Below, piece after piece: positions 19,515 through 28,946 of a DNA stretch of 64,000 nt. Source of the stretch: Tessaracoccus lacteus (GTDB taxonomy: Bacteria > Actinomycetota > Actinomycetes > Propionibacteriales > Propionibacteriaceae). The translations under genes and the position numbers were made by a program. How positions within the stretch are numbered: position 1 is the first letter of the stretch; each line of letters starts with the position of its first letter. The stretch spans positions 1,240,001 through 1,304,000 of the forward strand of contig NZ_CP123967.1 in assembly GCF_029917005.1 (NCBI RefSeq), given 5' to 3'. Below the pieces are notes generated by a model that worked only from the letters and a program-made list of their open reading frames with translations, was not told the DNA's origin and did no database searches.

Positions 19515-20524
19515 TGGCGCGCAAGGCACAACCCCGCCCCTCCATCCGCGACGTCGCGGCCCTGGCCGGCGTCTCTTACCAGACGGTTTCGAGGGTCATC
19601 AACGAGCCGCAGCGGGTCCGCCCCGCCACCGCGCAGCGCGTCAACGAGGCCATCGCCGAACTCGGCTACCGGCCGAGCAAGGCCGCGCGCTCCCTGGTGA
19701 CGCGCGACTCCATGACCATCGGGGTCGTCGCCTACCACGGCGAGCTCTACGGCCCGCACCAGATGACGCTGGCGATCGACGAGGGCGCCAGGGCCCGCGG
19801 CTACGCCACCGCGACGGTCACGGTGCGCGACGACTCCGACGAGTCGCTCGCGGAGGCGCGCGAGCACCTCCTCGGCCTCGGCGTCGACGGGGTCGTGATC
19901 ATCGCCTGGACGAGCGCCATGCTCGAGCTGGCCCGCACCTTCGCCGCGGAGCTCCCCACGTGCGTCATCGCCGAAGGACAGGTTCCGCCCGGCATCGCCC
20001 GCGCGCACAGCGACCACTTCTCCGGCGCCCACCAGGCCACCAGCGCCCTGCGGGCGGCCGGCAGGCGCCGCATCGCGCACCTGAGCGGCCCCGTCGAATG
20101 GCTGGAGGCGCGCACCCGCATCGAGGGGTGGAAGGCCGCCGCCGGCGCCGCCTGTGGCCCCCTCGTCGAGGCCGGGTGGGGCGTGCGCGGCGGCTACCTC
20201 GGCGTGGACCGGATCCTTGAGGCCGACGACTCGGTCGACGCCATCTTCGCGTCCAACGACCAGGTCGCCGTCGGGGCGCTGCGCCGGCTGCAGGAGCTGG
20301 GTCTCGACGTGCCCGGTCGGGTGGCCCTCGTCGGCTACGACGACCTCGACATCGCGCCCTACCTGCGGGTGCCGCTGGCCTCCGTGCGCCAGCCATTCGC
20401 TGAGGTCGGCTCGGCGGCGGCCGAGCTGCTGTTCGAGGTGGTCGAGGGGGGCGAACCCGGTTCCCGCACGCTGCCCGCGCTGTACGTGCCCCGAGCGTCG
20501 GCGGGGATTCCCGCAGCCGGGTAG
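19514..20524 (+). CDS. LacI-family transcriptional repressor, probably of L-arabinose genes
   Basis: Protein of 336 residues. The helix-turn-helix and hinge (SIRDVAALAGVSYQTVSRVIN and then AARSLVT) occupy residues 10-65, followed by a periplasmic-binding-like effector domain (MTIGVVAY, FASNDQVAVGALR, LVGYDDLDIAPYL). It is followed by araD-araA, and a LacI-type palindrome (TGTGAACGGTCACA) lies in between. It is therefore the likely regulator of arabinose use, with L-arabinose as presumed effector; alternatively it could control the GH1 gene. Translationally coupled to the IMPase-like gene, an unusual partner. Confidence 0.9.
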   Translation: MARKAQPRPSIRDVAALAGVSYQTVSRVINEPQRVRPATAQRVNEAIAELGYRPSKAARSLVTRDSMTIGVVAYHGELYGPHQMTLAIDEGARARGYATATVTVRDDSDESLAEAREHLLGLGVDGVVIIAWTSAMLELARTFAAELPTCVIAEGQVPPGIARAHSDHFSGAHQATSALRAAGRRRIAHLSGPVEWLEARTRIEGWKAAAGAACGPLVEAGWGVRGGYLGVDRILEADDSVDAIFASNDQVAVGALRRLQELGLDVPGRVALVGYDDLDIAPYLRVPLASVRQPFAEVGSAAAELLFEVVEGGEPGSRTLPALYVPRASAGIPAAG

Positions 20525-20568
20525 GTCCCCCTCCGTTGACCCCGGAATCGCGGCCGGGTAGCATGTTG

Positions 20569-20582
20569 TGTGAACGGTCACA
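20569..20582. promoter_or_regulatory. LacI-type operator upstream of araD
   Basis: TGTGAACGGTCACA: perfect TGTGA/TCACA arms around a CG-containing centre typical of LacI-family sites. It lies 61 bp before the araD start and 45 bp after the lacI stop. Confidence 0.6.
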
Positions 20583-20643
20583 TGGCGGTGCCGTGCAGTC
20601 AGGCCGATGCCGCCACTGGCGCCTCAAACCCCGGAGGAGATGT

Positions 20644-21363
20644 ATGACCATCCGCCTTGCCGACCTGCCGGCCGATGTGCAGGAGGAGGTCGCGGCGACG
20701 CGCACCATCGTCGCCGACCTGCACGCCGAACTGCCCCGCTGGGAACTCGTCGTCTGGACCGCAGGTAACGTCTCGCAGCGCATCCGTTGCGCGGACCGCA
20801 TCGGGCAGGACCTGTTCGTCATCAAGCCCTCCGGAGTGTCCTACGACCAGCTCTCGCCCGAGGCGATGGTCGTGTGCACGCTCGACGGGAAGAAGATCGA
20901 CGACGGCACGCCCGACAGGCTGCGGCCGTCCAGCGACACCGCCGCGCACGCCTACGTCTACGAGCACTTGGACCGCGTCGGCGGCGTCGTGCACACGCAC
21001 TCCACCTACGCCACCGCCTGGGCGGCCCGCGGCGAGGAGGTGCCCTGCGTCCTGACGATGATGGCCGACGAGTTCGGCGGCCCCATCCCGATCGGCCCCT
21101 TCGCCCTGATCGGCGACGACTCGATCGGTCGCGGCATCGTCGAGACCCTGAAGGACTCCCGCAGCCGCGCTGTCCTCATGCAGAACCACGGCCCCTTCAC
21201 CATCGGCACCGACGGCCGCGACGCCGTCAAGGCGGCCGTCATGGTCGAGGAGGTCGCCCGCACCGTGCACATCTCGCGCCAGCTCGGCGAACTCATCCCC
21301 ATCGAGCAGTCAAAGATCGACTCGCTCTTCGACCGCTACCAGAACGTCTACGGACAGAAGTAG
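20644..21363 (+). CDS. araD: L-ribulose-5-phosphate 4-epimerase (class II aldolase family)
   Basis: ATG 20644 after GGAGGAGA gives 239 residues. Family motifs: TAGNVSQR (phosphate binding), IKPSGVSYD, and metal ligands in [13 protein letters not shown]; the catalytic-region segment [10 protein letters not shown] and the later VARTVH and Y residues are present. It converts L-ribulose-5-phosphate to D-xylulose-5-phosphate, the last step of arabinose entry into the pentose phosphate pathway. araA follows after 8 bp. An earlier in-frame ATG lacks a ribosome-binding site. Confidence 0.94.
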   Translation: MTIRLADLPADVQEEVAATRTIVADLHAELPRWELVVWTAGNVSQRIRCADRIGQDLFVIKPSGVSYDQLSPEAMVVCTLDGKKIDDGTPDRLRPSSDTAAHAYVYEHLDRVGGVVHTHSTYATAWAARGEEVPCVLTMMADEFGGPIPIGPFALIGDDSIGRGIVETLKDSRSRAVLMQNHGPFTIGTDGRDAVKAAVMVEEVARTVHISRQLGELIPIEQSKIDSLFDRYQNVYGQK

Positions 21364-21371
21364 GAGAGACC

Positions 21372-22883
21372 ATGGAAAACCCGTACGCAGGCCGGAAGGT
21401 CTGGTTCTTCACCGGCTCGCAGGACCTCTACGGCCCCGAGGTCCTCCAGCAGGTGGAGGAGCAGGCCAGGCAGGTCGTCGCCGACCTCAACGCCTCCGAC
21501 GAGATCCCCTTCGAGATCGAGTGGCGCCCGACCCTCAAGGACCGCGTCGCGATCCAGCGCGCCATGGTCGAGGCCAACGCCGACGAGTCCGTCGTGGGCG
21601 TCATCTGCTGGATGCACACGTTCAGCCCCGCCAAGATGTGGATCCTGGGCCTCGACGCCCTGGCCAAGCCCATGCTGCACCTCCACACGCAGGCCAACGA
21701 GGCCCTGCCGTGGGACACCATCGACATGGACTTCATGAACCTGAACCAGGCCGCCCACGGCGACCGCGAGTTCGGCTACATCGTCAGCCGGCTGGGCAAG
21801 CAGCGCAAGATCGTCGTCGGGCACGCCAGCCACGCCGACGTGCAGCACAAGGTCGCCGTCTGGGCGCGCGCCGCCACCGGCTGGGCCGAGCTGCGCACCA
21901 TGAAGCTCGCCCGCTTCGGCGACAACATGCGCAACGTCGCCGTCACCGAGGGCGACAAGACCGAGGCGGAGCACAAGCTCGGCGTCTCCATCAACACGTG
22001 GGGCGTCAACGAGGTCGTCGCCGCCGTCGAGGCCGTCTCCGACGCGGACGTCGATGCGCTGGTCGCCACCTATGAGGACCTCTACGACGTGGCCCCCGAG
22101 CTCCGCAAGGGCGGGGACCGTCACGAGTCGCTGCGCTACGGTGCGCGCCAGGAGATCGCGATGCGCGGCTTCCTCGAGTCGGTGGGAGCCAAGGGCTTCA
22201 CCGATACCTTCGAGGACCTCGGCGGCCTGAGGCAGCTCCCCGGCCTGGCAGTGCAGCGCCTGATGGCCGACGGCTACGGCTTCGGCGCCGAGGGCGACTG
22301 GAAGACCGCTATCCTCGTGCGGCTGGCCAAGGTGATGGGCTACGGCCTGCCCGGCGGCGCCTCGCTGATGGAGGACTACACCTACGAGCTGACCCCCGGC
22401 AAGCAGAAGATCCTCGGCGCACACATGCTCGAGGTCTGCCCGTCGCTGACCACCTCGAAGCCGACGCTGGAGATCCATCCGCTCGGCATCGGCGACCGCG
22501 AGGACCCGGTTCGCCTGGTCTTCAACACGGACCCGGGCGAGGCCATCGTCGTGGCCATGTCCGACCTGCGCGACCGCTTCCGCCTGACCGCCAACGTGGT
22601 CGACGTCGTCGAGCCCGACCAGCCGCTGCCGAACCTGCCGGTCGCGCGCGCCGTCTGGGAGCCCCGCCCGAACCTGTCGACGTCCGCCGAGTGCTGGATC
22701 ACCGCCGGCGCCGCGCACCACACCGTGATGTCGACCGCCGCGGGCCTCGAGCACTTCGAGGACTTCTCCGACATGGCCGACATCGAACTGGCGCTGATCG
22801 ACGAGAACACCACCACCCGTGGGTTCGCCGCCGAGCTGCGCTACACCGCCGCGGTGCGCAAGTTCACCGACGGCCTGCGCTGA
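21372..22883 (+). CDS. araA: L-arabinose isomerase
   Basis: Protein of 503 residues from ATG 21372 after TAGGAGAG. It starts with [12 protein letters not shown], typical of AraA, and contains [30 protein letters not shown], and the C-terminal segment [10 protein letters not shown] with metal-binding histidine. The enzyme converts L-arabinose to L-ribulose in the cytoplasm. Operon with araD; the ribulokinase gene (araB) that should act between them is absent from the window. A strong terminator follows. Confidence 0.96.
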   Translation: MENPYAGRKVWFFTGSQDLYGPEVLQQVEEQARQVVADLNASDEIPFEIEWRPTLKDRVAIQRAMVEANADESVVGVICWMHTFSPAKMWILGLDALAKPMLHLHTQANEALPWDTIDMDFMNLNQAAHGDREFGYIVSRLGKQRKIVVGHASHADVQHKVAVWARAATGWAELRTMKLARFGDNMRNVAVTEGDKTEAEHKLGVSINTWGVNEVVAAVEAVSDADVDALVATYEDLYDVAPELRKGGDRHESLRYGARQEIAMRGFLESVGAKGFTDTFEDLGGLRQLPGLAVQRLMADGYGFGAEGDWKTAILVRLAKVMGYGLPGGASLMEDYTYELTPGKQKILGAHMLEVCPSLTTSKPTLEIHPLGIGDREDPVRLVFNTDPGEAIVVAMSDLRDRFRLTANVVDVVEPDQPLPNLPVARAVWEPRPNLSTSAECWITAGAAHHTVMSTAAGLEHFEDFSDMADIELALIDENTTTRGFAAELRYTAAVRKFTDGLR

Positions 22884-22892
22884 CCTGACACC

Positions 22893-22931
22893 AGAGGGCG
22901 GCGCCTCCCATGGGGGGAGGCGCCGCCCTCT
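22893..22931. terminator. Strong hairpin terminator between araA and the MBL-fold gene
   Basis: A perfect 17-bp GC-rich stem (AGAGGGCGGCGCCTCCC and its complement at 22915-22931) with a 5-nt loop. It lies between convergent genes and can serve both. Confidence 0.85.
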
Positions 22932-22948
22932 CCTCGTGTCCGGAGGTG

Positions 22949-23719
22949 TCAGAGGCCGAAGATCGGCAGCTGCTTCCTCGGCGTGATGCCCTTGGCGGCC
23001 AGCTCCGCGTAGGCCTTCGGCAGTGCGACGGCGAGCGTCTCGGCAGAGAACGGCCACTCGGTCGCGGCCGCCGCGTCCTCCAGCGCGGTGCCCTGCTGGA
23101 TCAGCATCTCCGTCTGCCCGTAGAGCATCGAGATCTCGGCGCGGGCGATGAACGCGAAGTCACGGTCGACCACGTCGCCGTGGCCTGGGACGAACCGCGT
23201 GGTCGCGTTGGTGGCGCCCAGCACTCCGTCGAGGAACGTCGGCCAGTTGCTGAGGTTGCTGGTCTCGTCCACCTGGATGTCCGCGCCCTCCTCGAGCAGG
23301 TCCCCGGCGATCACCACGTTTTCGCCAGGAACGAACACCACGACGTCGCTGCGGGTGTGGGCCTCGCCGAAGTGGAGCGCCTCGACCCGCTGGTTGCCCA
23401 GGTCCAGCGAGACGGCCATCGAGAAGGTGCGGGTCACCGGCACCGCCGTCAGGTTCTCGTGGGCCAGCGACTCGACCTCTCCCATGCCCTTCAGGCCGCC
23501 GTAGTGGTCCTCGTGTGCGTGCGTGAGGATCACGTGCGTCACGGGCACACCCGCTCGCTCCTCGGCTGAGGCGAGCAGCTCCGCCCCTTGCGCGGGCGTG
23601 TTCCCGGCGTCGACGAGCAGGGCGGCGTCCTCGCCGATCACCAGCGTCGAGTTCACCCGGTGGGGCTCGAGGCGGGTCACGAGTACGCGGTTCGTCACGG
23701 GGGCCCAAGTCATCGACAT
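22949..23719 (-). CDS. MBL-fold metallo-hydrolase
   Basis: Protein of 256 residues. Metal motifs: LTHAHEDHYGG (HxHxDH), EAHTRSD, VIAGDLLEEG and FVPGHGD, the usual beta-lactamase-fold set, most like the quinoprotein-relay/SoxH type. No signal peptide. Probably hydrolytic, substrate unknown. ATG 23719 was chosen over 23713 because TATGAT ends exactly 7 nt upstream of it, predicting a leaderless message. Divergent from hrcA, so its promoter sits next to the CIRCE operator. Confidence 0.87.
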   Translation of the reverse strand: MSMTWAPVTNRVLVTRLEPHRVNSTLVIGEDAALLVDAGNTPAQGAELLASAEERAGVPVTHVILTHAHEDHYGGLKGMGEVESLAHENLTAVPVTRTFSMAVSLDLGNQRVEALHFGEAHTRSDVVVFVPGENVVIAGDLLEEGADIQVDETSNLSNWPTFLDGVLGATNATTRFVPGHGDVVDRDFAFIARAEISMLYGQTEMLIQQGTALEDAAAATEWPFSAETLAVALPKAYAELAAKGITPRKQLPIFGL

Positions 23720-23726
23720 GGGTCAC

Positions 23727-23732
23727 ATCATA
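23727..23732 (-). promoter_or_regulatory. -10 element of leaderless MBL gene
   Basis: On the minus strand TATGAT is followed by 7 nt and the ATG at 23719, so transcription should begin at or next to the start codon. No Shine-Dalgarno is present. Confidence 0.55.
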
Positions 23733-23745
23733 ATTCGGCGCTACA

Positions 23746-23772
23746 CTGGCACTCGGCATCCGAGAGTGCCAG
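23746..23772 (+). promoter_or_regulatory. CIRCE element (HrcA operator)
   Basis: CTGGCACTC - 9 nt - GAGTGCCAG: perfect 9-bp arms with the canonical 9-nt spacer and the conserved GCACTC/GAGTGC. It lies 18 bp before the hrcA start, with a possible -10 (TACACT, 23742-23747) overlapping it. Binding of HrcA here would make the hrcA-dnaJ operon heat-inducible and autoregulated. Confidence 0.92.
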
Positions 23773-23790
23773 GAATCCACGGGAGGTGAC

Positions 23791-24792
23791 ATGCTGGACG
23801 ACCGCAAACTCGAGGTCCTCAAGGCCATCGTTACCGACTACGTGGCCAGCCGCGAGCCCGTCGGCTCCAAGGCCCTTGTCGAGCGCCACCAGCTCGACGT
23901 GTCCGCCGCCACCGTGCGCAACGATATGGCCGCGCTGGAGGAGGAGGGCTACATCATGCAGCCCCACACCAGCGCCGGACGCATCCCCACGGACAAGGGC
24001 TACCGGCTGTTCGTCGACAAGCTGTCGAAGGTCAAGCCGCTGTCGACCGCGGAGCGCACGGCCATCACGACCTTCCTCGGCGGGACGGCCGACGTCGACG
24101 ACCTCGTCAGCCGCACGGTCAGGCTGCTCGCCCAGCTGACCCGCCAGGTCGCCATCGTGCAGTACCCCATCGCGCAGCGCGACGTCATCCGGCACCTCGA
24201 CCTCGTGACGCTGAGCCCCGAGCGGCTCCTGGTCATCGTCGTGCAGTCCAACGGGCGCGTCGACCAGACGACCCTCGAGGCCCCGGTGCTCGACGAGCCG
24301 CGCCTGCAGGCGCTGCGGGGCCGGATCGCCTCGGCGATCATCGGTCAGACGGCGGCCGACGCCGCCAGCGTGCTCGCCGGGTTCCTGGAGACCATCGCCC
24401 CGGAGGACCGGGCGCTGGCCGGCCCGGTCGTGGCCGCGGTCCTCGAGGCCATCGCGACGCAGCCCGCCTCGCAGGTTCTCGTCGCGGGCGTCCCGAACCT
24501 CGCTGGCACCGCGTTCGAGGCCAACATGCGGCCGCTGCTGGAGGCGCTCGAGGAGCAGGTCGTGCTGCTCCGGCTCCTGGGCGAGGCCGCGGGCGACGAC
24601 GTCACCGTGCGCATCGGCCAGGAGAACCGGGCGCAGGGCTTCCACGCGACCAGCCTGGTGGCCGCTGGCTACGGCGCCCAGTACGGCGCCTCGCTGGGGG
24701 TCGTCGGACCCACCCGCATGGACTATCCCTCCACCATCGCCGCGGTCCGCGCCGTGGCACGCTACGTGAGCCGAATCCTCACCGAAGGCTGA
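23791..24792 (+). CDS. hrcA: Heat-inducible transcription repressor HrcA
   Basis: Protein of 333 residues; ATG 23791 follows GGGAGG. N-terminal winged helix ([58 protein letters not shown]) and C-terminal GAF-like domain ([21 protein letters not shown]). HrcA binds CIRCE and releases it on heat shock, with GroEL aiding its folding. A CIRCE element is directly upstream, and dnaJ is downstream. Confidence 0.97.
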   Translation: MLDDRKLEVLKAIVTDYVASREPVGSKALVERHQLDVSAATVRNDMAALEEEGYIMQPHTSAGRIPTDKGYRLFVDKLSKVKPLSTAERTAITTFLGGTADVDDLVSRTVRLLAQLTRQVAIVQYPIAQRDVIRHLDLVTLSPERLLVIVVQSNGRVDQTTLEAPVLDEPRLQALRGRIASAIIGQTAADAASVLAGFLETIAPEDRALAGPVVAAVLEAIATQPASQVLVAGVPNLAGTAFEANMRPLLEALEEQVVLLRLLGEAAGDDVTVRIGQENRAQGFHATSLVAAGYGAQYGASLGVVGPTRMDYPSTIAAVRAVARYVSRILTEG

Positions 24793-24812
24793 CGTCCCAA
24801 CCGAGAAGAGAC

Positions 24813-25985
24813 ATGACCAAGGACTACTACGACATCCTCGGCGTCGAGCGCGACGCAACCCCTGAGGCCATCAAGAAGGCGTACCGTCGCCGCGCCATGA
24901 GGGTGCACCCCGACGTCGCGCCCGACGACGCCGACGCGGCCGAGAAGTTCAAGGAGCTCAGCGAGGCCTACGAGGTGCTGAGCGACTCGAACAAGCGCGC
25001 CGTGTTCGACCGCGGCGGAGACCCGATGTCCGGCGCCGGTTCCGCGGGCTTCAGCGGCTTCGGCGGCGGATTCTCCGGGGGCTTCGATTTCACCAACCTC
25101 GTCGACGCGATGTTCGGCCAGGCCGGCGGCCGCGGCCCGCGCTCGCGCGTGCGCCAGGGCCAGGACGCGCTGGTGCGCGTCACCCTGCAGCTGCACGAGG
25201 CCGTCTTCGGGGTGACCAAGCCCGTCAAGGTCGCCACCGCTGTCGTGTGCCCGAAGTGCTCCGGCAAGGGCGGCGAGCCCGGCTCCGAGCCCGTCACGTG
25301 CTCGACGTGTGACGGCGCCGGCGAGGTCACCGCGATCCAGCGCAGCTTCCTCGGCGACATCCGCACCACGCAGGCCTGCCCGACGTGCCGCGGCTACGGG
25401 ACGATCATCCCGCAGCCCTGCTCGGAGTGCTCCGGCGAGGGCCGCGTCCGCACCACCCGGACGCTGCAGGTCAAGATCCCCGCGGGCGTCAGCACCGGCA
25501 TCCGCATCCACCTGGAGGCGCAGGGCGAGGTCGGCCCCGGCGGCGGCCCCGCCGGCGACCTCTACGTCGAGCTGTCCGTCGCCGACCACGAGACGTTCCG
25601 CCGCGACGGCGACAACCTCGAGATGGTCGTGAAGCTGCCCATGACGGCCGCGGCGCTCGGCACCACCGTCGACGTCACGACGCTCGAGGCCGAGTGGGAG
25701 GGCTCCGACCCGGCCGACCGCAGCGTCGCCGTCGACATCCCGGCCGGCACGCAGTCCGGCACCCGCATCGCGCTGAAGGACCGCGGCGTGCCGAAGCTGC
25801 GCGGCGGCGGCCGCGGCGAGCTCGGCGTCACCGTGCTCGTGCAGACCCCGACGAAGCTGGACGATCACCAGCGGGACCTGCTGCGCCAGCTCGCCGAGTC
25901 GCGCCGCGAGGACCACCCGGAGGCGGAGACCGCGAAGCACGGCAAGGGCGTGCTCGGCAAGCTCTCCGAGTGGTTCACCTCGTGA
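24813..25985 (+). CDS. dnaJ: Chaperone protein DnaJ (DnaJ2)
   Basis: Protein of 390 residues. J domain at 1-70 with the HPD motif ([11 protein letters not shown]), then a Gly/Phe-rich linker (about 75-105). The zinc domain has four repeats, [27 protein letters not shown] and CSECSGEGR, followed by two substrate-binding beta domains. Co-chaperone that delivers unfolded proteins to DnaK and stimulates its ATPase. Linked to hrcA (the DnaJ2 arrangement of actinobacteria) and coupled to rsmE by a GTGA overlap. Confidence 0.97.
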   Translation: MTKDYYDILGVERDATPEAIKKAYRRRAMRVHPDVAPDDADAAEKFKELSEAYEVLSDSNKRAVFDRGGDPMSGAGSAGFSGFGGGFSGGFDFTNLVDAMFGQAGGRGPRSRVRQGQDALVRVTLQLHEAVFGVTKPVKVATAVVCPKCSGKGGEPGSEPVTCSTCDGAGEVTAIQRSFLGDIRTTQACPTCRGYGTIIPQPCSECSGEGRVRTTRTLQVKIPAGVSTGIRIHLEAQGEVGPGGGPAGDLYVELSVADHETFRRDGDNLEMVVKLPMTAAALGTTVDVTTLEAEWEGSDPADRSVAVDIPAGTQSGTRIALKDRGVPKLRGGGRGELGVTVLVQTPTKLDDHQRDLLRQLAESRREDHPEAETAKHGKGVLGKLSEWFTS

Positions 25986-26710
25986 CCTTCCCGCTGTTCC
26001 TGGCCGACTTCGACGAGTCCGTCGCCGTCGGCTCGAGGATCGCCGTCGTAGGGGAGGAGGCGCACCACGGCATCGTGAAGCGCATCGCCCCCGGCGAGTC
26101 GGTCCTGCTCAGCAACGGCGCGGGACTCGGCCTGACCGGCACGGTGGTGGCCGTCGACAAGCGGGAGTTCGTCGTCGAGGTCACGGCCCTCGAGCACGCC
26201 GGCGACCGGGCCTTTAACTGGACGGTCGTGCAGGCGCTCGCCAAGGGCGACCGGTCCGACCTCGCCGTCCAGATGGCCACCGAGCTCGGGGCCTGCCGCA
26301 TCCTCGCCTGGCAGGCGTCGCGCTCCATTGTGCGCTGGTCCGGGGACAGGGGTGACAAGTCGCTCGCCAGGTGGCAGGCCACGGCCCGGGAGTCGGCCAA
26401 GCAGGCGCGTCGCATGGTCGTCCCCGTCGTCGAGGCCGCCTCGACGGCAGACGTCGTGGCCGCCATCGGCTCCGTGGACGTCGCGCTCGTGCTGCACGAG
26501 GACGCGGAGCTGCACATCGCCGACGTCGTGCTGCCCGACCGGGGGGCCGGGCTGGTCATCGTCGGCCCCGAGGGCGGCATCTCGGCCGACGAGCTCGACC
26601 GCTTCGTCGCCGCCGGGGCCATGCCGGTGCTGATCAGCGACGGCGTCCTGCGCACCTCCACCGCCGCGGCCGTCGCGCTCGGCCAGCTCGACGTCCTGGC
26701 CCGCCGATGA
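25982..26710 (+). CDS. rsmE: 16S rRNA (uracil-1498-N3)-methyltransferase
   Basis: GTG 25982 overlaps the dnaJ stop; 242 residues. An N-terminal PUA-like domain ([21 protein letters not shown]) is followed by a SPOUT knot with [13 protein letters not shown] and the SAM-binding [14 protein letters not shown]. It methylates U1498 of 16S rRNA. The dnaJ-rsmE pair is conserved across bacteria. Its stop overlaps the tgt start (ATGA). Confidence 0.95.
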   Translation: MTFPLFLADFDESVAVGSRIAVVGEEAHHGIVKRIAPGESVLLSNGAGLGLTGTVVAVDKREFVVEVTALEHAGDRAFNWTVVQALAKGDRSDLAVQMATELGACRILAWQASRSIVRWSGDRGDKSLARWQATARESAKQARRMVVPVVEAASTADVVAAIGSVDVALVLHEDAELHIADVVLPDRGAGLVIVGPEGGISADELDRFVAAGAMPVLISDGVLRTSTAAAVALGQLDVLARR

Positions 26711-27942
26711 GCGGCTTCTCCTTCGACGTCGCGCACCGGCTCGACGGCGCGCCCGGCCGCGCCGGTGTGATCCACACGCCGCACGGCGACATCGAGACGC
26801 CAGCCTTCGTGGTCGTCGGCACCAAGGCGACAGTCAAGGCCGTGCTGCCGGAGAGCGTCGCCGAGCTCGGCGCCCAGGCCGTGCTCGCCAACGCCTACCA
26901 CCTGTATCTGAGGCCCGGCTCCGACCTCATCGACGAGGCCGGCGGCCTCGGACGGTTCATGAACTGGCCCGGCCCCACCTTCACCGACTCCGGCGGCTTC
27001 CAGGTGATGAGCCTCGGCGCCGGGTTCCGCAAGGTGCTCGCGATGGACACCAAGGGGCTCGCGAACGACGACGTCATCGCCGAGGGCAAGACCCGCCGCG
27101 CGCACGTCGACGAGGACGGCGTCACGTTCGTCTCGCACCTCGACGGTACGAAGCACCGGTTCACGCCCGAGGTCTCGATGCGGATCCAGCACGAGCTCGG
27201 CGCCGACATCATGTTCGCGTTCGACGAGCTGACCACGCTCATGAACACCCGCGCCTACCAGGAGGACTCCGTCGAGCGGACCCACCGGTGGGCCGTGCGC
27301 TGCCTCGCGGAGCACGCGAAGCTGACCCGGGAGCGCGCCGACAAGCCGTACCAGGCGCTGTTCGGCGTCATCCAGGGCGCCCAGTACGAGGACCTGCGCC
27401 GCCGGGCGGCCGCCGGGCTCGCCGCCCTTGAGATCGACGGGGCGAGCTTCGACGGCTTCGGGCTGGGCGGGGCGCTGGAGAAGGAGAACCTCGGGGAGAT
27501 CATCGGCTGGATGGTCGACGAGCTGCCCGAGGACAAGCCCCGCCACCTGCTCGGCATCTCTGAGCCGGACGACTTCTTCGCGGCCGTCGAGATGGGCGCC
27601 GACACGTTCGACTGCGTCAACCCGTCGCGCGTCGCGCGCAACGCGGCCATTTACACGGCCGACGGGCGCTACAACGTCAACACCGCCAGGCACCGCCGCT
27701 CGTTCATCCCGCTGGAGGAGGGCTGCGACTGCTACACCTGCGCGCACTACACGCGGGCCTACCTGCACCACCTCTTCAAGGCCAAGGAGATGCTGGCCTC
27801 GACGCTGGCGACGATCCACAACGAGCGCTTCACGGTCCGCCTGGTCGACAACATCCGGGAGGCGCTGAAGGCCGGCGAGTTCCACGCCTACCGCGACGAG
27901 TTCCTCGGCCGGTTCTACGGGGACTCCTCGCCCGTCGCCTGA
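26707..27942 (+). CDS. tgt: tRNA-guanine (queuine) transglycosylase
   Basis: Protein of 411 residues, starting in an ATGA overlap with rsmE. Catalytic region TDSGGFQVMSLG and FAFDELTT; the zinc site is CDCYTCAHYTRAYLHHL, with the final histidine ligand following. It swaps guanine-34 of GUN anticodon tRNAs for queuine or preQ1. No queuosine synthesis genes are in the window, but a YhhQ-type queuosine-precursor transporter gene lies about 1 kb downstream, suggesting salvage. Confidence 0.95.
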   Translation: MSGFSFDVAHRLDGAPGRAGVIHTPHGDIETPAFVVVGTKATVKAVLPESVAELGAQAVLANAYHLYLRPGSDLIDEAGGLGRFMNWPGPTFTDSGGFQVMSLGAGFRKVLAMDTKGLANDDVIAEGKTRRAHVDEDGVTFVSHLDGTKHRFTPEVSMRIQHELGADIMFAFDELTTLMNTRAYQEDSVERTHRWAVRCLAEHAKLTRERADKPYQALFGVIQGAQYEDLRRRAAAGLAALEIDGASFDGFGLGGALEKENLGEIIGWMVDELPEDKPRHLLGISEPDDFFAAVEMGADTFDCVNPSRVARNAAIYTADGRYNVNTARHRRSFIPLEEGCDCYTCAHYTRAYLHHLFKAKEMLASTLATIHNERFTVRLVDNIREALKAGEFHAYRDEFLGRFYGDSSPVA

Positions 27943-27964
27943 CCGGCCGGGGGCGGCCCCGCGG

Positions 27965-27970
27965 TAGCGT
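27965..27970 (+). promoter_or_regulatory. -10 element of leaderless aldo-keto reductase gene
   Basis: TAGCGT followed by 6 nt (GGGGCC) and ATG 27977; no Shine-Dalgarno. Confidence 0.5.
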
Positions 27971-27976
27971 GGGGCC

Positions 27977-28927
27977 ATGCAGTACGCACAGCTGGGGCGC
28001 AGCGGAGCCCGCGTCTCCCGCCTGGTGCTGGGAACCATGAACTTCGGCCCGCACACCGACGAGGCGGACGCCTTCGCCATCATGGACCGGGCCTTCGACG
28101 AGGGCATCAACTTCTTCGACACCGCCAACGTCTACGGCGGCGCCGAGCACCGCGGCTGGACCGAGGAGATCGTGGGTCGCTGGCTGGCGAAGTCCGGCCA
28201 CCGCGACGAGATCGTGCTCGCCACCAAGGTGTTCGGCAAGATGAGCGAGCGCATCAACGACCGCGGCCTGTCGGCCTTCAACATCCGCCGCGCGGTCGAG
28301 GACTCGCTGCGGAGGCTCGGCACCGACCACATCGACCTCTACCAGATGCACCACGTCGACAGGGACACCGGTTGGGACGAGATCTGGCAGGCGATGGACG
28401 TCCTCGTGACGCAGGGGAAGATCACCTACGTAGGCAGCTCGAACTTCGCCGGCTGGCACATCGCGCAGGGCTCCGAGGCGGCCCGCGCCCGCCACGGCCT
28501 CGGCCTGGTGACCGAGCAGTCGCTGTACAACCTGCTCGCCCGCGACATCGAACTCGAGGTGCTCCCAGCGGCCCAACACTACGGGCTCGGCGTCATCGCA
28601 TGGTCGCCGCTAGCCTCCGGTCGGCTCGGCGGCTCTTCCGGCGGCGTGCGTCGGGCCGGGTACAAGGTCGACGACGCCAAGGCCGCGGCCCTGGCGAAGT
28701 GGGAGGACTTCTGCGCCGAGCGGGAGCTCAGGCCCGGCGAGGCCGCCCTCGCGTGGCTGCTGCACCGTCCCGGCGTGCTCGGCCCCATCGTCGGCCCCCG
28801 CACGCTCGACCAGCTGATCTCCGCCCTCTCGGCGTTCGACATCACGTTCGGCGAGGAAGCCCTGGCGCGGATCGACGAGATCTTCCCAGGTCCCGGCGGC
28901 CCCGCGTCGGAGGCCTACGCCTGGTGA
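27977..28927 (+). CDS. Aldo/keto reductase
   Basis: Protein of 316 residues. AKR motifs: LGTMNFG; FFDTANVYGGAEH (catalytic D and Y); LATKVFG (catalytic K); DHIDLYQMHHVD (catalytic H); and the NADPH-binding end GPIVGPRTLDQL. The TIM-barrel enzyme reduces aldehydes or ketones with NADPH; it resembles the YhdN/potassium-channel-beta subgroup. The physiological substrate is unknown. Convergent with yhhQ, with a 19-bp gap. Confidence 0.92.
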   Translation: MQYAQLGRSGARVSRLVLGTMNFGPHTDEADAFAIMDRAFDEGINFFDTANVYGGAEHRGWTEEIVGRWLAKSGHRDEIVLATKVFGKMSERINDRGLSAFNIRRAVEDSLRRLGTDHIDLYQMHHVDRDTGWDEIWQAMDVLVTQGKITYVGSSNFAGWHIAQGSEAARARHGLGLVTEQSLYNLLARDIELEVLPAAQHYGLGVIAWSPLASGRLGGSSGGVRRAGYKVDDAKAAALAKWEDFCAERELRPGEAALAWLLHRPGVLGPIVGPRTLDQLISALSAFDITFGEEALARIDEIFPGPGGPASEAYAW

Positions 28928-28946
28928 GCCCTCGGCCGCGCCCGAC

